A stretch of DNA of 64,000 nt from Bremerella volcania. Its GTDB lineage: Bacteria > Planctomycetota > Planctomycetia > Pirellulales > Pirellulaceae. Numbering within the stretch: the stretch's first letter is position 1; each line of letters opens with the position of its first letter. The DNA lies in the NCBI RefSeq assembly GCF_007748115.1, contig NZ_CP036289.1, forward strand, positions 4,588,001 to 4,652,000, written 5' to 3'. The position numbers were made by a program, and so were the translations under genes. This document shows, piece after piece, positions 1 through 7,868 of the stretch. The notes under the pieces were generated by a model. It had not been told where the DNA came from and ran no database searches. It saw nothing but the letters and a program-made list of their open reading frames with translations.

Positions 1-189
1 TTGATGGGCCCGGACAACCCAACTGCAACCTAACTTGCCGTACTCGTCATGCCCCCACCCTTTTTCCAGGGAATGAGCCACGGCAGCATCTTGCATCCAC
101 TTCAAGTAGACGAGGTTGTTGACGTGCCCCTGAAGGTCGATGTCGTCGGTTACGACATCGATTTTGTGATGATAGATATTGGTAAGCAT
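1..189 (-). CDS. acyl-CoA thioesterase, hotdog fold (3' end outside window)
   Basis: Only the first 63 residues are in the window; the gene runs off the left edge. The segment DLQGHVNNLVYLKWM matches the D-x-x-GHVNN-x-x-Y signature of 4HBT/YbgC/FadM-like hotdog thioesterases, where the Asp near the start of the motif is the usual catalytic residue. These enzymes hydrolyse acyl-CoA thioesters in the cytoplasm; the substrate cannot be told from this fragment. The ATG at 189 lies 15 nt after the stop of the HAD gene on the same strand, so the two are probably co-transcribed. The family is clear, the specific reaction is not. Confidence 0.8.
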   Translation of the reverse strand, partial: MLTNIYHHKIDVVTDDIDLQGHVNNLVYLKWMQDAAVAHSLEKGWGHDEYGKLGCSWVVRAHQ

Positions 190-204
190 GAATTCTAAAA
201 GCAA

Positions 205-795
205 CTAAGCCCCGGCCGTGATCCGTCGCGGGGTGTGAAACTCTCGGACATCGATCACGTGCATTCCGGCCGCCTGACCGGCTTCGATTCCGAGTTGAGC
301 ATCTTCGTAGACGCAGCACTTTTCAGGAGCAACCCCCAGTCGCGTCGCCGCTTCTAGGAAGACGTCCGGAAACGGCTTATGACGCTTGGTATCTTCCGAG
401 CAAACGAACGCCTGGAAATAGTCGGCGATTTCCAACTGGTCCAGAATTCGCTCCATCACCCACCGCATGGCCCCAGTGGCAACCGCCATCGGGACTTTGC
501 CGTGATTGAGTCGAACGACTTCCAGAACCGGCTCGATCGGTCCGACTTCCGAGATCAAATCGACGAAGGCGTTCTCTTTTTCGTGAGCACATTCGGCCGC
601 ATTGAGCGTTTTGCCTTGTTCCTCGGCCAAAATATTGAATATGCGTTCGGTCGGAACTCCCCCCAGCGAATAGAAGCGATCTTCCGAAAACTCCAGCCCA
701 TGCTTCTGCGTGATCTTTCGCCACGACAAATAGTGGGCTGGCATCGTATCGGCCAGGGTGCCATCCAAGTCAAAAATGTAGCCTTCAAATTCCAC
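205..795 (-). CDS. HAD hydrolase, YqaB/beta-phosphoglucomutase-like
   Basis: A 196-residue cytoplasmic HAD phosphatase of subfamily IA. Motif I is FDLDGTLAD near the N-terminus (nucleophile and acid/base Asp), motif II the Thr of AVATGA, motif III the Lys of KRHKPFPD, motif IV VYEDAQLGIEAG. A helical cap lies between motifs I and II. Overall it resembles E. coli YqaB, a fructose-1-phosphate/6-phosphogluconate phosphatase; beta-phosphoglucomutase is the main alternative. The start is GTG at 795, preceded by AGAGGC six bases upstream; no in-frame ATG is better placed. The thioesterase follows closely on the same strand, but nothing suggests a shared pathway. Confidence 0.85.
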   Translation of the reverse strand: MEFEGYIFDLDGTLADTMPAHYLSWRKITQKHGLEFSEDRFYSLGGVPTERIFNILAEEQGKTLNAAECAHEKENAFVDLISEVGPIEPVLEVVRLNHGKVPMAVATGAMRWVMERILDQLEIADYFQAFVCSEDTKRHKPFPDVFLEAATRLGVAPEKCCVYEDAQLGIEAGQAAGMHVIDVREFHTPRRITAGA

Positions 796-881
796 CGGAA
801 TGCCTCTTTATGGTGCGGAATTGCGTCTTCTCCGTTCCCGCTATTGTAGATGCTATGTCCGCTGAATGAAGGGCATTTGAG

Positions 882-911
882 TTGACTCAGCTAGAGCATG
901 GTGACGATAAT
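882..911 (+). promoter_or_regulatory. sigma-70-like promoter
   Basis: TTGACT (882-887) and GATAAT (906-911) are separated by 18 bases in the divergent gap between the HAD and propeller genes. It points toward the propeller gene whose ATG is at 975. Both hexamers are one mismatch from the E. coli consensus; planctomycete housekeeping promoters are less well defined, so this is a prediction. Confidence 0.5.
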
Positions 912-974
912 GTGGCTTCCCGCCGCCTAGCGCAATGATCCTCCCCGCTCTAACCTCGTTAAGGGTATTGCTGA

Positions 975-2231
975 ATGCGTCTGCCGTTTTACCTTTCTTT
1001 CTGCCTGACACTGCTTTCGTGGAATACTCTGTCGGCTGATATCAACTGGCCAGAGTTTCGCGGCTCGGATGGGAATGGAGCCAACTTTTCGGCCGAAGTT
1101 CCCACCGACTTGAGCGATCCCCAGAATATCGCCTGGAAGGCGGAACCACACGGCAAGGGCTGGTCGTCCCCCGTCGTCTGGGGAGATCAACTGTGGATCA
1201 CGACCGCCACGGAAGATGGCAAACAACAGTACGCGCTCTGTTACGACCGAAACACGGGCGAGAAGAAGTTCGACCTGTTGCTCTTCGAGAACGAAGAAGT
1301 CGACGAAGCGCACATGACCAACAGCTACGCTTCGTGCACCCCGGCAATCGAAGAAGGCCGCATCTATGTTCACTTCGGCCGATACGGCACGGCCTGCCTC
1401 GACACGAAGACGGGAAAGAAACTCTGGGAGCGGCGTGACCTTCCTTGCGATCATCACCGGGGTCCGGCATCTTCCCCCGTCATTGACGACAAGAACATGT
1501 ATGTTGCCTTCGACGGGTTCGATGTGCAGTACGTTGTCGCCCTGGATAAAGAGACCGGCAAGACCGTTTGGAAGACCGATCGCAACATCAAATACAACAC
1601 CGACAACGGTGACTGGATGAAGGCCTATGGAACTGGCCTGCTGATCGAACATGCCGGACGTCGACAGCTGATCTATCCCAGCGCCTATGCGACGCAATCG
1701 TTCGATCCCGAGACGGGTGATATCCTATGGAGCATACAGCACGGAGGCATGAATGCGGCCATTCGCCCGATCTATCGTCACGGGCTGGTCTATGTATTCC
1801 CTGGCCATGGCAAGAACCTGCTGGTGGCCGTTGATCCATCGGGCAGCGGAGACGTCACGGCAAGCCACGTGAAGTGGAGTGCCGGCAAAGGGGTGCCGCT
1901 GCGTCCTGGTCCTGTGTTTATCGAAGACAAAATCTACATGCTGGATGACGACGGAGTCGTCTCTTGCCGCGATGCGAAATCAGGAGATGTCGATTGGATC
2001 AAACGGATCGGTGGCAATTACCGTGCCTCGCTCGTCTGCGCTGGTGAAAACCTATACGCATTTACCGACGACGGACACGCGACCGTGTTCAAAGCTTCGC
2101 CTGAGGAGTATATCGAGATCAGCCAGGCCGACTTCCCGTCGGGATTTCAGGCATCTGGCGTTCCCCTGGACGACTCACTCTACTTGAGAAGCGTCAAGGG
2201 ACTTTACTGCTTTCGCAAGCCCAAGCCGTAG
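975..2231 (+). CDS. exported PQQ-type beta-propeller protein
   Basis: A 418-residue protein with a signal peptide (residues 1-21, ending in LSADIN). The rest consists of repeated blades with the pattern hydrophobic strand, 'D-x-x-TG-x-x-x-W', for example DRNTGEKKFD, DTKTGKKLW, DKETGKTVW and DPETGDILW, the hallmark of PQQ-binding-like (quinoprotein dehydrogenase-like) propellers. No separate cytochrome or catalytic domain is present, so it may bind a polysaccharide or protein rather than act as a PQQ dehydrogenase. It is one of many such exported propellers typical of planctomycetes. The next gene starts 54 nt downstream on the same strand and may be co-transcribed. Confidence 0.8.
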   Translation: MRLPFYLSFCLTLLSWNTLSADINWPEFRGSDGNGANFSAEVPTDLSDPQNIAWKAEPHGKGWSSPVVWGDQLWITTATEDGKQQYALCYDRNTGEKKFDLLLFENEEVDEAHMTNSYASCTPAIEEGRIYVHFGRYGTACLDTKTGKKLWERRDLPCDHHRGPASSPVIDDKNMYVAFDGFDVQYVVALDKETGKTVWKTDRNIKYNTDNGDWMKAYGTGLLIEHAGRRQLIYPSAYATQSFDPETGDILWSIQHGGMNAAIRPIYRHGLVYVFPGHGKNLLVAVDPSGSGDVTASHVKWSAGKGVPLRPGPVFIEDKIYMLDDDGVVSCRDAKSGDVDWIKRIGGNYRASLVCAGENLYAFTDDGHATVFKASPEEYIEISQADFPSGFQASGVPLDDSLYLRSVKGLYCFRKPKP

Positions 2232-2285
2232 CTGGCTACTTTTCGATTTCAAATTCCTTTTCGTCTTGTCCCTGGGAGCCCCTAG

Positions 2286-3632
2286 ATGAATCTCATCTCA
2301 CGTTTCGCTTGCGCGCTGGTAATCGGTCTTATTTGCGGATTACCTCTGTTGGCGGAAGACGGAAAACTGACACGCGAAGAAAAGGTATTAGGGGACCGCC
2401 AGAAGGTCCTATCCGATGGCTATTGGATCTACAACGGATTTGAAGAAGGGATCAAGCAGGCCCAAGAAACGGGAAAACCAATGCTGGTCGTGTTGCGCTG
2501 CATTCCCTGCGAAGAGTGCGTCAAGCTCGACGAAGAAATCATGGAAAAGGACCCCGTCCTGAGGCCGCTGCTCGACCAATACGTTCGCGTGCGGATCGTT
2601 GGCACCAATGGGCTCGACTTGGATCTGTTTCAGTACGACTACGACCAATCCTTTGCCGTCTTTCTAATGAACGCCGACAAGACGATCTATGGCCGCTTCG
2701 GTACGCGTTCGCACCGCACCGACTGGACGAGCGATGTATCGATTGAAGGCCTAGCTAAGGCACTCGATGCAGGGCTGAAGCTGCACGCAAACTACCCCAA
2801 CAATAAAGCCTTCTTCATTGGTAAACATGGCGACAAGCCGCTGTACGCCTCGCCTGAAAAGTTCCCTTCTTTGAAAGACAAATACACCGATACGCTGAAC
2901 TACGAAGGGGACGTCGTCAAAAGCTGCATTCATTGCCACCAGATTGGAGACGCCCAGAAGGCCGTTTTCCGCGACCGCGGGAAGGCAATTCCCGACGAGT
3001 ACCTCTTTCCGTACCCACATCCCAAGGCGATTGGGATGATTATCGATCCGAGCGAAATGAATACGCTGAAAGAGGTCACTGCCGGTTCGATCGCCGAGAA
3101 GGCTGGCCTTTTAGCCGGCGATCGCGTATTTGCGTTGAACGGACAAGTCATCCTGTCGATTGCCGACATCCAGTGGGTGCTGCATCATGCGAAGGACGAG
3201 GACGTCGTCCACGCGGCGATTGTCCGCGGCGAGAAACGTATCTTGAAATCGATCGAACTTCCCAGTGGCTGGCGGCAGCAGGACGACCTTTCCTGGCGTG
3301 TGGGTGCCTGGCCCATGCGGGCGATGGTTCTTGGCGGGATGGGTCTTGAAGAAGCCACCCAGGAACAACGTGAACGCATCGGAATTACCGATCCCAACAA
3401 GATGGCCCTGCGTGTTCGTTACGTGGGTCGCTACAACAAACATGCATTGGCCAAGAACACTGGGTTCCGGGTTGATGACATCGTGGTTGGTTTCGATGGA
3501 CGTGACGACCTGATGCGCGAGACCGACGTGTTGGCCTACGGCGCCCAAAACTGCATGCCAGACGAAAAGGTGAAGATCGATTTCTTTCGAGGCAAAAAGC
3601 CTATGTCGCTTACTTTGAAAATGCAGAACTAA
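2286..3632 (+). CDS. exported thioredoxin-like / c-heme / PDZ protein
   Basis: A 448-residue protein with a signal peptide (about residues 1-23). Residues about 45-175 form a thioredoxin-like domain with the redox motif CIPCEEC, followed by a single c-type heme motif CIHCH near residue 220 and then a PDZ domain (about 255-320, with GSIAEKAGLLAGDRVFALNG); a second, weaker PDZ-like stretch lies near the C-terminus (GFRVDDIVVGFDG). It matches what I recall as the Trx7/PDZ family of planctomycetes, some members of which use selenocysteine; here all codons at the site are Cys. It should act in the periplasm, in thiol redox or electron transfer; the substrate is unknown. Strong hairpin terminator follows. 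Confidence 0.8.
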   Translation: MNLISRFACALVIGLICGLPLLAEDGKLTREEKVLGDRQKVLSDGYWIYNGFEEGIKQAQETGKPMLVVLRCIPCEECVKLDEEIMEKDPVLRPLLDQYVRVRIVGTNGLDLDLFQYDYDQSFAVFLMNADKTIYGRFGTRSHRTDWTSDVSIEGLAKALDAGLKLHANYPNNKAFFIGKHGDKPLYASPEKFPSLKDKYTDTLNYEGDVVKSCIHCHQIGDAQKAVFRDRGKAIPDEYLFPYPHPKAIGMIIDPSEMNTLKEVTAGSIAEKAGLLAGDRVFALNGQVILSIADIQWVLHHAKDEDVVHAAIVRGEKRILKSIELPSGWRQQDDLSWRVGAWPMRAMVLGGMGLEEATQEQRERIGITDPNKMALRVRYVGRYNKHALAKNTGFRVDDIVVGFDGRDDLMRETDVLAYGAQNCMPDEKVKIDFFRGKKPMSLTLKMQN

Positions 3633-3645
3633 GGGTGAGCGCATA

Positions 3646-3685
3646 AAAATGGGCCCCGCAAAGAATTCACTTCGCGGGGCCTTTT
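3646..3685 (+). terminator. rho-independent terminator, probably bidirectional
   Basis: GGCCCCGC (3652-3659) pairs perfectly with GCGGGGCC (3674-3681), followed by TTTT and preceded by AAAAAT. It lies between two convergent genes (ends at 3632 and 3717), so it can serve both strands. Confidence 0.8.
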
Positions 3686-3716
3686 CATGCAGGACTGTCC
3701 CTCAGCCGACTAGCGA

Positions 3717-4703
3717 CTAATTCCCCGCACCAATTGCGGCACCGATACCAGCACCGATTTGGGCGCCTTCCTGACCGCCAATGGCTCCACCAATGCCGGC
3801 TCCGATACCCGCGCCACGGCGGACGTCTGGATCGGCATATCGGCGATCGTACGTGCGACGACCACCGTCGAAGTAATATCGACCGTCATTGTCGTAATAG
3901 TACTGACGACCGTTGTCGTAGTAGAACCGCATGCCGTCATTATCGCGGTAGTAGTAACCGTTATTGTAAGGGTTTCCGCGATAACCGGTCGTGCGACGTG
4001 GCTGGTAGTTATCGTACCAGCTACCACCGTGACCATAGCCAGGTCCGTGGTAATGGACCCATCCACCGTTACGGTAAACCATCCAGGTGTTGGCCGGAGT
4101 CCAGTACCACCAGACACCATTCTGGTTCTTGAAACGCCAGCGAGCGGTTCGGTCGTTGTCTCGGCGATCGCGGTCGAAATCACGACCATCACGATCAAAG
4201 GCATCGCGGTCGCGCATACGTCTGTCGGCATCCACACGACCGTCGGCGTTTAGCCTCGCGTCGGCGTCGAGTCGCGAGTTGGCATCGACGCGTGCGTCGG
4301 CACCCACACGGTTATCGACTTCAGCGTCTACGCTGGCATCGACATCGGCCTGAGCCGGTGCGGCAGGGACATCGTCGTTTAGGTTCGGCGCGTTAGCGTC
4401 AATCGACGAATCCACTTGAGCCTCGGCGGAACCTTCGATCGAATCCGTCAGACCTTTCGTTGGTGCTGCTGGCGTGGTCGGCGGTGTCGCCTGACCGGCT
4501 GCTTCCACGCCTGCCTCAGCACCGGCATCCGCTGCGCCCTGAGCGCCAGCGGTGGCTTGGCCTGCGGCTTCTACCGCACCACCAGCCGTGTCACCTGCGG
4601 CCTCGACAGTCCCACCCAAATCCTGGGCTTTCAACGATCCAGCAAGGGCCAATCCCGTCGCCGCGACCAAACCTAGAATCCAATTTCTGGACGAAAACTT
4701 CAT
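3717..4703 (-). CDS. exported hexad-repeat, Asp/Arg- and Tyr-rich envelope protein with glycine zipper
   Basis: I do not recognise this 328-residue protein as a whole. It begins with a signal peptide (1-26, ending LAGSLKAQ), then an Ala/Gly-rich stretch (to about 85), then six-residue repeats of the form [VL]-x-A-[DN]-x-R (VGADAR, VDANSR, LDADAR, LNADGR, VDADRR), an Arg/Asp run (RDRDAFDRDGRDFDRDRR), a Trp-rich segment (NGVWWYWTPANTWMVY), a Tyr/Asn/Gly-rich region, and a C-terminal glycine zipper (GAGIGAGIGGAIGG). The last feature is common in membrane-inserting or outer-membrane proteins. The ATG at 4703 is chosen because GAAAGGAAA precedes it and the signal peptide starts there. A surface or cell-wall role is inference. 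Confidence 0.6.
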   Translation of the reverse strand: MKFSSRNWILGLVAATGLALAGSLKAQDLGGTVEAAGDTAGGAVEAAGQATAGAQGAADAGAEAGVEAAGQATPPTTPAAPTKGLTDSIEGSAEAQVDSSIDANAPNLNDDVPAAPAQADVDASVDAEVDNRVGADARVDANSRLDADARLNADGRVDADRRMRDRDAFDRDGRDFDRDRRDNDRTARWRFKNQNGVWWYWTPANTWMVYRNGGWVHYHGPGYGHGGSWYDNYQPRRTTGYRGNPYNNGYYYRDNDGMRFYYDNGRQYYYDNDGRYYFDGGRRTYDRRYADPDVRRGAGIGAGIGGAIGGQEGAQIGAGIGAAIGAGN

Positions 4704-5018
4704 TTCAATTTCCTTTCTCGTGAGAAGGGGTCGTTTCATCTTCGTGAACGCATAGGTACTCACACCGTTGCGAACGCATTGAGGAATCGCCATCCGCGAG
4801 CGGACGGTGATCATTCACGAATTGATTGGAAATTCATATTGGCAACAGGCATGCCAATCTGCCCGACACCTTGATGAAAACTTCGTTTGACGGTGGGCTT
4901 TTGGCTTATATTCCCACAATTCCCTGGAATATTCCGTAATTCCGTCAAAAGGCGAGCCCTGCTCGTTCGGCCTGTCATTGGTCGTGTGGCAGTCATGGTG
5001 GCATTTCCCAGTTCAACG
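4704..5018. other. non-coding leader with operator-like repeats
   Basis: No convincing gene. It holds a perfect inverted repeat ATTGGCA-N7-TGCCAAT (4838-4858) and four copies of ATTCC (4910, 4919, 4931, 4939), two of which form the palindrome GGAATATTCC (4926-4935). All lie upstream of the minus-strand hexad-repeat gene and could be regulator sites. Confidence 0.4.
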
Positions 5019-5049
5019 AAAAAAGGCCGCTCCAGATGGAACGGCCTTC
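5019..5049 (-). terminator. rho-independent terminator of the DUF1080 gene
   Basis: Read on the minus strand, AAGGCCGTTCC pairs with GGAGCGGCCTT around a four-base loop and is followed by a run of T. It lies about 30 bases past the stop of the DUF1080 gene. Confidence 0.85.
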
Positions 5050-5079
5050 TCATGATTTGGCTACGAATTTACGGCAAAA

Positions 5080-5730
5080 CTAGTCGTCGAGCTTCTTCAA
5101 CTTGATGTTCTTCCATTGCACCGTGTAGGGACCTTGGTCTTTGCCAATGCCATGAACTTGCAGACCAATGAAACCTTTTGGATGCGTCTTGTAAATCTCT
5201 TCGTCGGTCAGATCTTCGATGGGCTCGCCGTTGATCCAAGTTTGGATGCGTGGGCCATTGGCAACGACACGGTAGTGATTCCACTCCCCGTTTTTAAAGT
5301 GCGGATGCTTCTTGAGGCGTTCTTCAGGAGTCAACCAACCACGACCGGTTGCTTCACCATAGATGTAGCCAGCTTCAGCAGGACCAGATTCGATTTCTAC
5401 CTGAGGTCCGTTCACGCGACCTTCGTTGGTATTGCCTTTGGTTTGGGAGCGGATCTGCACGCCTGAGTTCAGCCGGTCGTGAACCTTGACGTCGAACTCG
5501 AGTTCAAAGTCGCCGTATTCTTCGTCGGTGCAAAGGAACGAGTTGGGGCTACCGGTTTTGGTCGTACCGAGAACCGTGCCGTCCTTCACTTCATAGGTCG
5601 CAGTGCCGTTCTTCTGCGTCCAGCCGGTGAGGTCTTTGCCGTTGAACAGTTCGATCCAACCTTCTTCGGCCTGAACCGTTGCCGTGAAACAGAACAGCAA
5701 CAGACTGAGCATGAGCCACGATTTTCGCAT
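5080..5730 (-). CDS. exported DUF1080 (3-keto-disaccharide hydrolase-like) protein
   Basis: A 216-residue exported protein: signal peptide 1-21 (ending TVQAEE), then a single DUF1080 domain beginning with the characteristic GWIELFNGKDLTGW and continuing through FDVKVHDRLNSGVQIRSQ and a C-terminal KGFIGLQVHG strand. The fold is a concanavalin-like jelly roll; characterised relatives hydrolyse 3-keto-glycosides, and planctomycetes carry many copies, presumably for glycan breakdown in the periplasm. The domain covers nearly the entire mature protein, so this is the minimal family form. It stands alone on the minus strand with its own terminator. Confidence 0.85.
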   Translation of the reverse strand: MRKSWLMLSLLLFCFTATVQAEEGWIELFNGKDLTGWTQKNGTATYEVKDGTVLGTTKTGSPNSFLCTDEEYGDFELEFDVKVHDRLNSGVQIRSQTKGNTNEGRVNGPQVEIESGPAEAGYIYGEATGRGWLTPEERLKKHPHFKNGEWNHYRVVANGPRIQTWINGEPIEDLTDEEIYKTHPKGFIGLQVHGIGKDQGPYTVQWKNIKLKKLDD

Positions 5731-5835
5731 GGGTAGGAAACTCCTAAGTTGAGAGAGTGGATGGGGTTTGGAGAGGGATGCTTATTATCCTTGCCCTTTC
5801 TACCAGCTTCAACCAAGCGCACTGCAATTGCACGT

Positions 5836-5874
5836 AAAAAGCCCCTTTTCCAGGTCGAAACCAGGAAAAGGGGC
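5836..5874 (-). terminator. rho-independent terminator of the CC-heptad gene
   Basis: On the minus strand CCCCTTTTCC pairs with GGAAAAGGGG (5842-5851 with 5864-5873), followed by GCTTTTTAC. It lies 36 bases after the stop of the small Cys-rich gene, supporting that this gene is real and expressed. Confidence 0.8.
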
Positions 5875-5909
5875 CGCTCGTGAGTCAAACTTTCACTTGG
5901 TAGAGAGCC

Positions 5910-6134
5910 CTAATTGCTGCAGCAGGCGGCAACTGCGTCGCAGCATGCCTGGCCTTCTTCACAGCAACTGGGCTTATCGCCCTGGCAGCAAGCCTCCTGC
6001 GTTTCACAGCAAGCCAGCCCCAGTGTGCAGCAGTCGGCCTGAGAAGCCGAAGATGCCGCGGAACCGGGAACAGTCAATGCTCCGAAACCAAGAGCCAGTG
6101 CCAACAACGAACCTAGTGCAAATTTAGTGATCAT
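5910..6134 (-). CDS. small exported protein with six Cys-Cys pairs in heptad spacing
   Basis: A 74-residue protein I do not recognise. Residues 1-27 are a signal peptide (MITKFALGSLLALALG, cleavage after PGSAA). The mature part has six CC dipeptides separated by 5, 5, 6, 5 and 5 residues, giving a near-perfect seven-residue period and 12 cysteines in about 45 residues; the residue before five of the six pairs is small (Ala or Ser). No CxxCH heme motif and no His occur in the mature part. A metal-binding or disulfide-rich role in the periplasm is inference. ATG at 6134 is preceded by AAGGAC; the upstream TTG in frame would spoil the signal peptide. A terminator follows. A Cys/His-rich exported protein is encoded just upstream. 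Confidence 0.7.
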   Translation of the reverse strand: MITKFALGSLLALALGFGALTVPGSAASSASQADCCTLGLACCETQEACCQGDKPSCCEEGQACCDAVAACCSN

Positions 6135-6256
6135 AGTCACGTCCTTAATCTTCAAATGTCAATGGATTGAAATGTGTCATGGTGATCAGCGCGGCGCGTA
6201 CCTTGGGCGTACATTGATCTAGAACTAGCAAAAAAATGGCGGACGACAGAGCGTCG

Positions 6257-6667
6257 TTAACAGCGCCAGACACACTTCAGAACGTGAATCGGAACTTGGG
6301 GATTTCTATTCCACGTAGGCACGCTCAGCGTGCGAACAGAATGACCCGCGAATGTTCGCGATGCCAAAAGATCGACGATGAGAACAGCCGTCGGTGGGTC
6401 AACGACCAGACCTCGAATTTCATTGGTAACCGGTTGAATCTGGCAGCGGCAGTCCGAACTGACCGGACCATGATGTTGCGGCGTTGTATTCGCATTTTCG
6501 GCGTGACAACACGATGCAACAGGAGTAGCCTCAAAAACATTCGCTGCCGCACAATGCATACGACACCACCCTGGCCCAATTGCCAACAGCGTGGCGAGGA
6601 CGAGAATCAGGGTTGGTTGAAACAAGCGATGCATGTACGTGCGAATCCCCAAAAAAAGACGATGCAT
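6257..6667 (-). CDS. small exported or membrane-anchored Cys/His-rich protein, unknown
   Basis: A 136-residue protein with a hydrophobic N-terminus (PTLILVLATLLAIG) that may be a signal peptide or anchor, followed by scattered Cys and His residues: CRMHC, ASCCHAEN, TTPQHH, SDCRC and a terminal KCVWRC. The pattern suggests metal binding, but I recognise no family. The start at 6667 has AGGGAAGA just upstream; an in-frame ATG at 6634 gives a tidier signal peptide and is equally possible. The CC-heptad gene follows 122 bases downstream on the same strand, and the two could form a metal-handling pair. It could be a spurious reading frame, since only composition supports it. Confidence 0.45.
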   Translation of the reverse strand: MHRLFLGIRTYMHRLFQPTLILVLATLLAIGPGWCRMHCAAANVFEATPVASCCHAENANTTPQHHGPVSSDCRCQIQPVTNEIRGLVVDPPTAVLIVDLLASRTFAGHSVRTLSVPTWNRNPQVPIHVLKCVWRC

Positions 6668-6708
6668 TCTTCCCTGTCCAGTACGAAAGTCAAGCCTTCC
6701 TGGTTCTC

Positions 6709-7791
6709 TTAGAACATCCGAAGTTGTGATTTTCCGTTTTCGCCAGGGCCGCGAAAGTGCGATGTGTCTAACGCGATTCTACGCTGCTCCAGACCATAAC
6801 GACGCTGAAACAAGGAGAATGTCTTAGCGATCGTCGTTGCGATAACACCCTCTCCACGCATCCTCGATCCCCAACGCGAATCGGTAAGTTTTCCCCCGCG
6901 ACAGGCTTCAATTCGTGAACGAACCCGCTCCGCGTGCTCGGGCAAGTGTTCGTCGAGCCAGGTAACGAAGATCTCTTTTACCGCGTGCGGCAACCGCAGA
7001 AGCGTGTACCCTGCGCTAAGTGCTCCTCGTTTGGCTACCGCTTCGAGAATCGCTGGGATCTCGGTATCGTTCAGGCCGGGCACGATGGGCGCGACCATTA
7101 CATTCACCGGCACTCCGGCCGTGGTCAATTGTTCGACCGCGGTTAGCCGGGCCGCGGGGCTTGAAGTTCGGGGCTCCATCAGCCGCGTTAGTTTCTGATC
7201 GAGCGAGGTTATACTCAGATTCACGCAAATCAGGTTGTGCGCGGCCATCTCCGCAATCAAGTCGATATCGCGCAGGACCAATGCATTCTTGGTAATGATC
7301 CCGAGCGGTTGCCGTGCTTCGAGTGCGACTTCGAGGCATCCCCGCGTGACCTCAAACTCGCGCTCGGCCGGTTGGTAACAATCGGTCACGCCTGACATGG
7401 CGATCACTTCGCTTTTCCAGATTGGTTTGCGAAGGAAATTTCGAAACAGATGCGGGGCATCTCGCTTGACCATAATCTTGGTCTCGAAATCGAGCCCGCT
7501 GCTGAAGCCCAGGAACTCGTGATACGGCCGGGCATAGCAATAACTACACCCGTGCGCACAGCCCCGGTAAGGATTCAAACTGTAGGTGAACGGAATATCG
7601 GGACTGTCGTTCTTTGTGATGAGCGACTGCGTCACGTCGGCAAAATACTCGGTCGGTACTTTACGAGGGGTGAACTCCTCAGTATCAGATGGATCAAGAT
7701 GTTCCAGATCGCGCGCAACGCTCAGACGCTCGAATCGATTGGTGGGGTTCTCATTGGTCCCACGTCCCACGGCTTTTCGGGCAGATTCCAT
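6709..7791 (-). CDS. PA0069/Rv2578c-family radical SAM protein
   Basis: A 360-residue cytoplasmic radical SAM protein. The cluster motif C-x3-C-x2-C appears as CAHGCSYC in NPYRGCAHGCSYCYARP, followed by a TIM-barrel core and the Ser/Arg motifs expected for SAM binding. Length and the NPYRGC opening fit the PA0069/Rv2578c family, related to spore photoproduct lyase-like enzymes; the substrate of this family is not established. The start at ATG 7791 has only a weak ribosome site (CCAGGCA). The SMP-30-like gene lies 77 bases upstream on the same strand and may share the transcript. Confidence 0.85.
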   Translation of the reverse strand: MESARKAVGRGTNENPTNRFERLSVARDLEHLDPSDTEEFTPRKVPTEYFADVTQSLITKNDSPDIPFTYSLNPYRGCAHGCSYCYARPYHEFLGFSSGLDFETKIMVKRDAPHLFRNFLRKPIWKSEVIAMSGVTDCYQPAEREFEVTRGCLEVALEARQPLGIITKNALVLRDIDLIAEMAAHNLICVNLSITSLDQKLTRLMEPRTSSPAARLTAVEQLTTAGVPVNVMVAPIVPGLNDTEIPAILEAVAKRGALSAGYTLLRLPHAVKEIFVTWLDEHLPEHAERVRSRIEACRGGKLTDSRWGSRMRGEGVIATTIAKTFSLFQRRYGLEQRRIALDTSHFRGPGENGKSQLRMF

Positions 7792-7868
7792 TGCCTGGCA
7801 CCATCGGCATTAAAGATTGATAACGGCACCAGCAAGTATACAAGCGTACACATTTCTTGCAAGTCAAA

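Noticed and set aside
2286-3632. Selenoprotein call for the Trx/PDZ protein
   Set aside because: The frame is uninterrupted and the redox site uses Cys codons; no internal TGA is used.
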